From: Bowmanella yangjiangensis
GTDB taxonomy: Bacteria > Pseudomonadota > Gammaproteobacteria > Enterobacterales > Alteromonadaceae
Assembly (NCBI RefSeq): GCF_017255015.1
Contig: NZ_JAFKCS010000019.1
Span: 36,685 to 100,684, forward strand
Length of the DNA stretch: 64,000 nucleotides
Direction of reading: 5' to 3'
The notes under the pieces were generated by a model. The model had not been told where the DNA came from. It did not search any database and saw only the letters and a list, made by a program, of their open reading frames with translations. Positions 63,995-64,000 of this stretch are shown here, in pieces (the first letter of the stretch is position 1; each line of letters starts with the position of its first letter). A program made the position numbers and the translations under genes.

Positions 63995-64000
63995 ATGAGC
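63995..64000 (+). CDS. Start of a gene cut by the window edge
   Basis: AAGGAG (63981-63986) with ATG AGC at 63995 marks a probable translation start. Only two codons are visible, so the product is unknown. The hairpin at 63887 makes a small transposase one possibility. Confidence 0.45.

Overview
The window looks like the chromosome of a marine or aquatic gammaproteobacterium, most likely of the order Alteromonadales. This is inferred from gene content and order and from protein style, not from a marker gene. Supporting signs are a class GN sortase with its VIT/VWA partner (the 'marine proteobacterial sortase target'), a lptM-lysA-dapF-DUF484-xerC-yigB cluster, glmU/glmS with a DeoR-type regulator, AcrAB-like pumps, and RegB/RegA. 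No rRNA, tRNA or CRISPR array was found. Genes are dense, on both strands, with classical Shine-Dalgarno sites and rho-independent terminators.

Layout: (1) 1-702 is decayed accessory DNA: a frameshifted tail of an ATP-binding (AlbA_2-type) protein, then an intact hipB with twin operators followed by a 43-codon stub of hipA. (2) 743-11545 (minus strand) is a cell-surface region: a two-partner secretion pair (a 1760-residue haemagglutinin-like exoprotein and its Omp85-type transporter), an AraC regulator, and the sortase/VIT pair. (3) 11681-24489 holds housekeeping genes: mltC, rarD, uvrD (with a LexA-like box) and the lptM-to-yigB cluster. An oppositely oriented block (isoquinoline-oxidoreductase-like molybdoenzyme plus a YkgJ protein) sits between yigB and uvrD. 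(4) 24840-39521 holds speA, a beta-lactamase-family hydrolase, an Ada-AlkA fusion with ogt, glmU-DeoR-glmS, RNA methyltransferases (SpoU family and rlmE), ferredoxin, a COG2509 flavoprotein and ylqF. (5) 39619-45620 is a metal/redox region: a TonB receptor with a PepSY membrane protein, divergent from a PCu(A)C copper chaperone and a RegB/RegA two-component system. The divergent promoter carries two copies of a TGCGACA-N3-TGYCGCA inverted repeat that resembles RegA/PrrA sites. (6) 45664-47720 holds an M14 carboxypeptidase and an arylamine N-acetyltransferase. (7) 47973-58769 holds two convergent RND efflux systems with two TetR regulators, each system having its own palindromic operator, a tautomerase between them, and a small unknown protein. 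(8) 59200-64000 holds ccoG, srkA, a cobalamin riboswitch with btuB, and at the very edge a hairpin plus the first two codons of a gene that may open an IS200/IS605-type element.

Most of the window is recognisable. The parts most worth following up are the RegA-like boxes shared by the metal genes next to regBA, the displaced acrR whose stop codon lies in the loop of a terminator shared with acrB, the repeat structure of the giant exoprotein, and the eroded hip locus. I did not find a wholly new multi-gene system.
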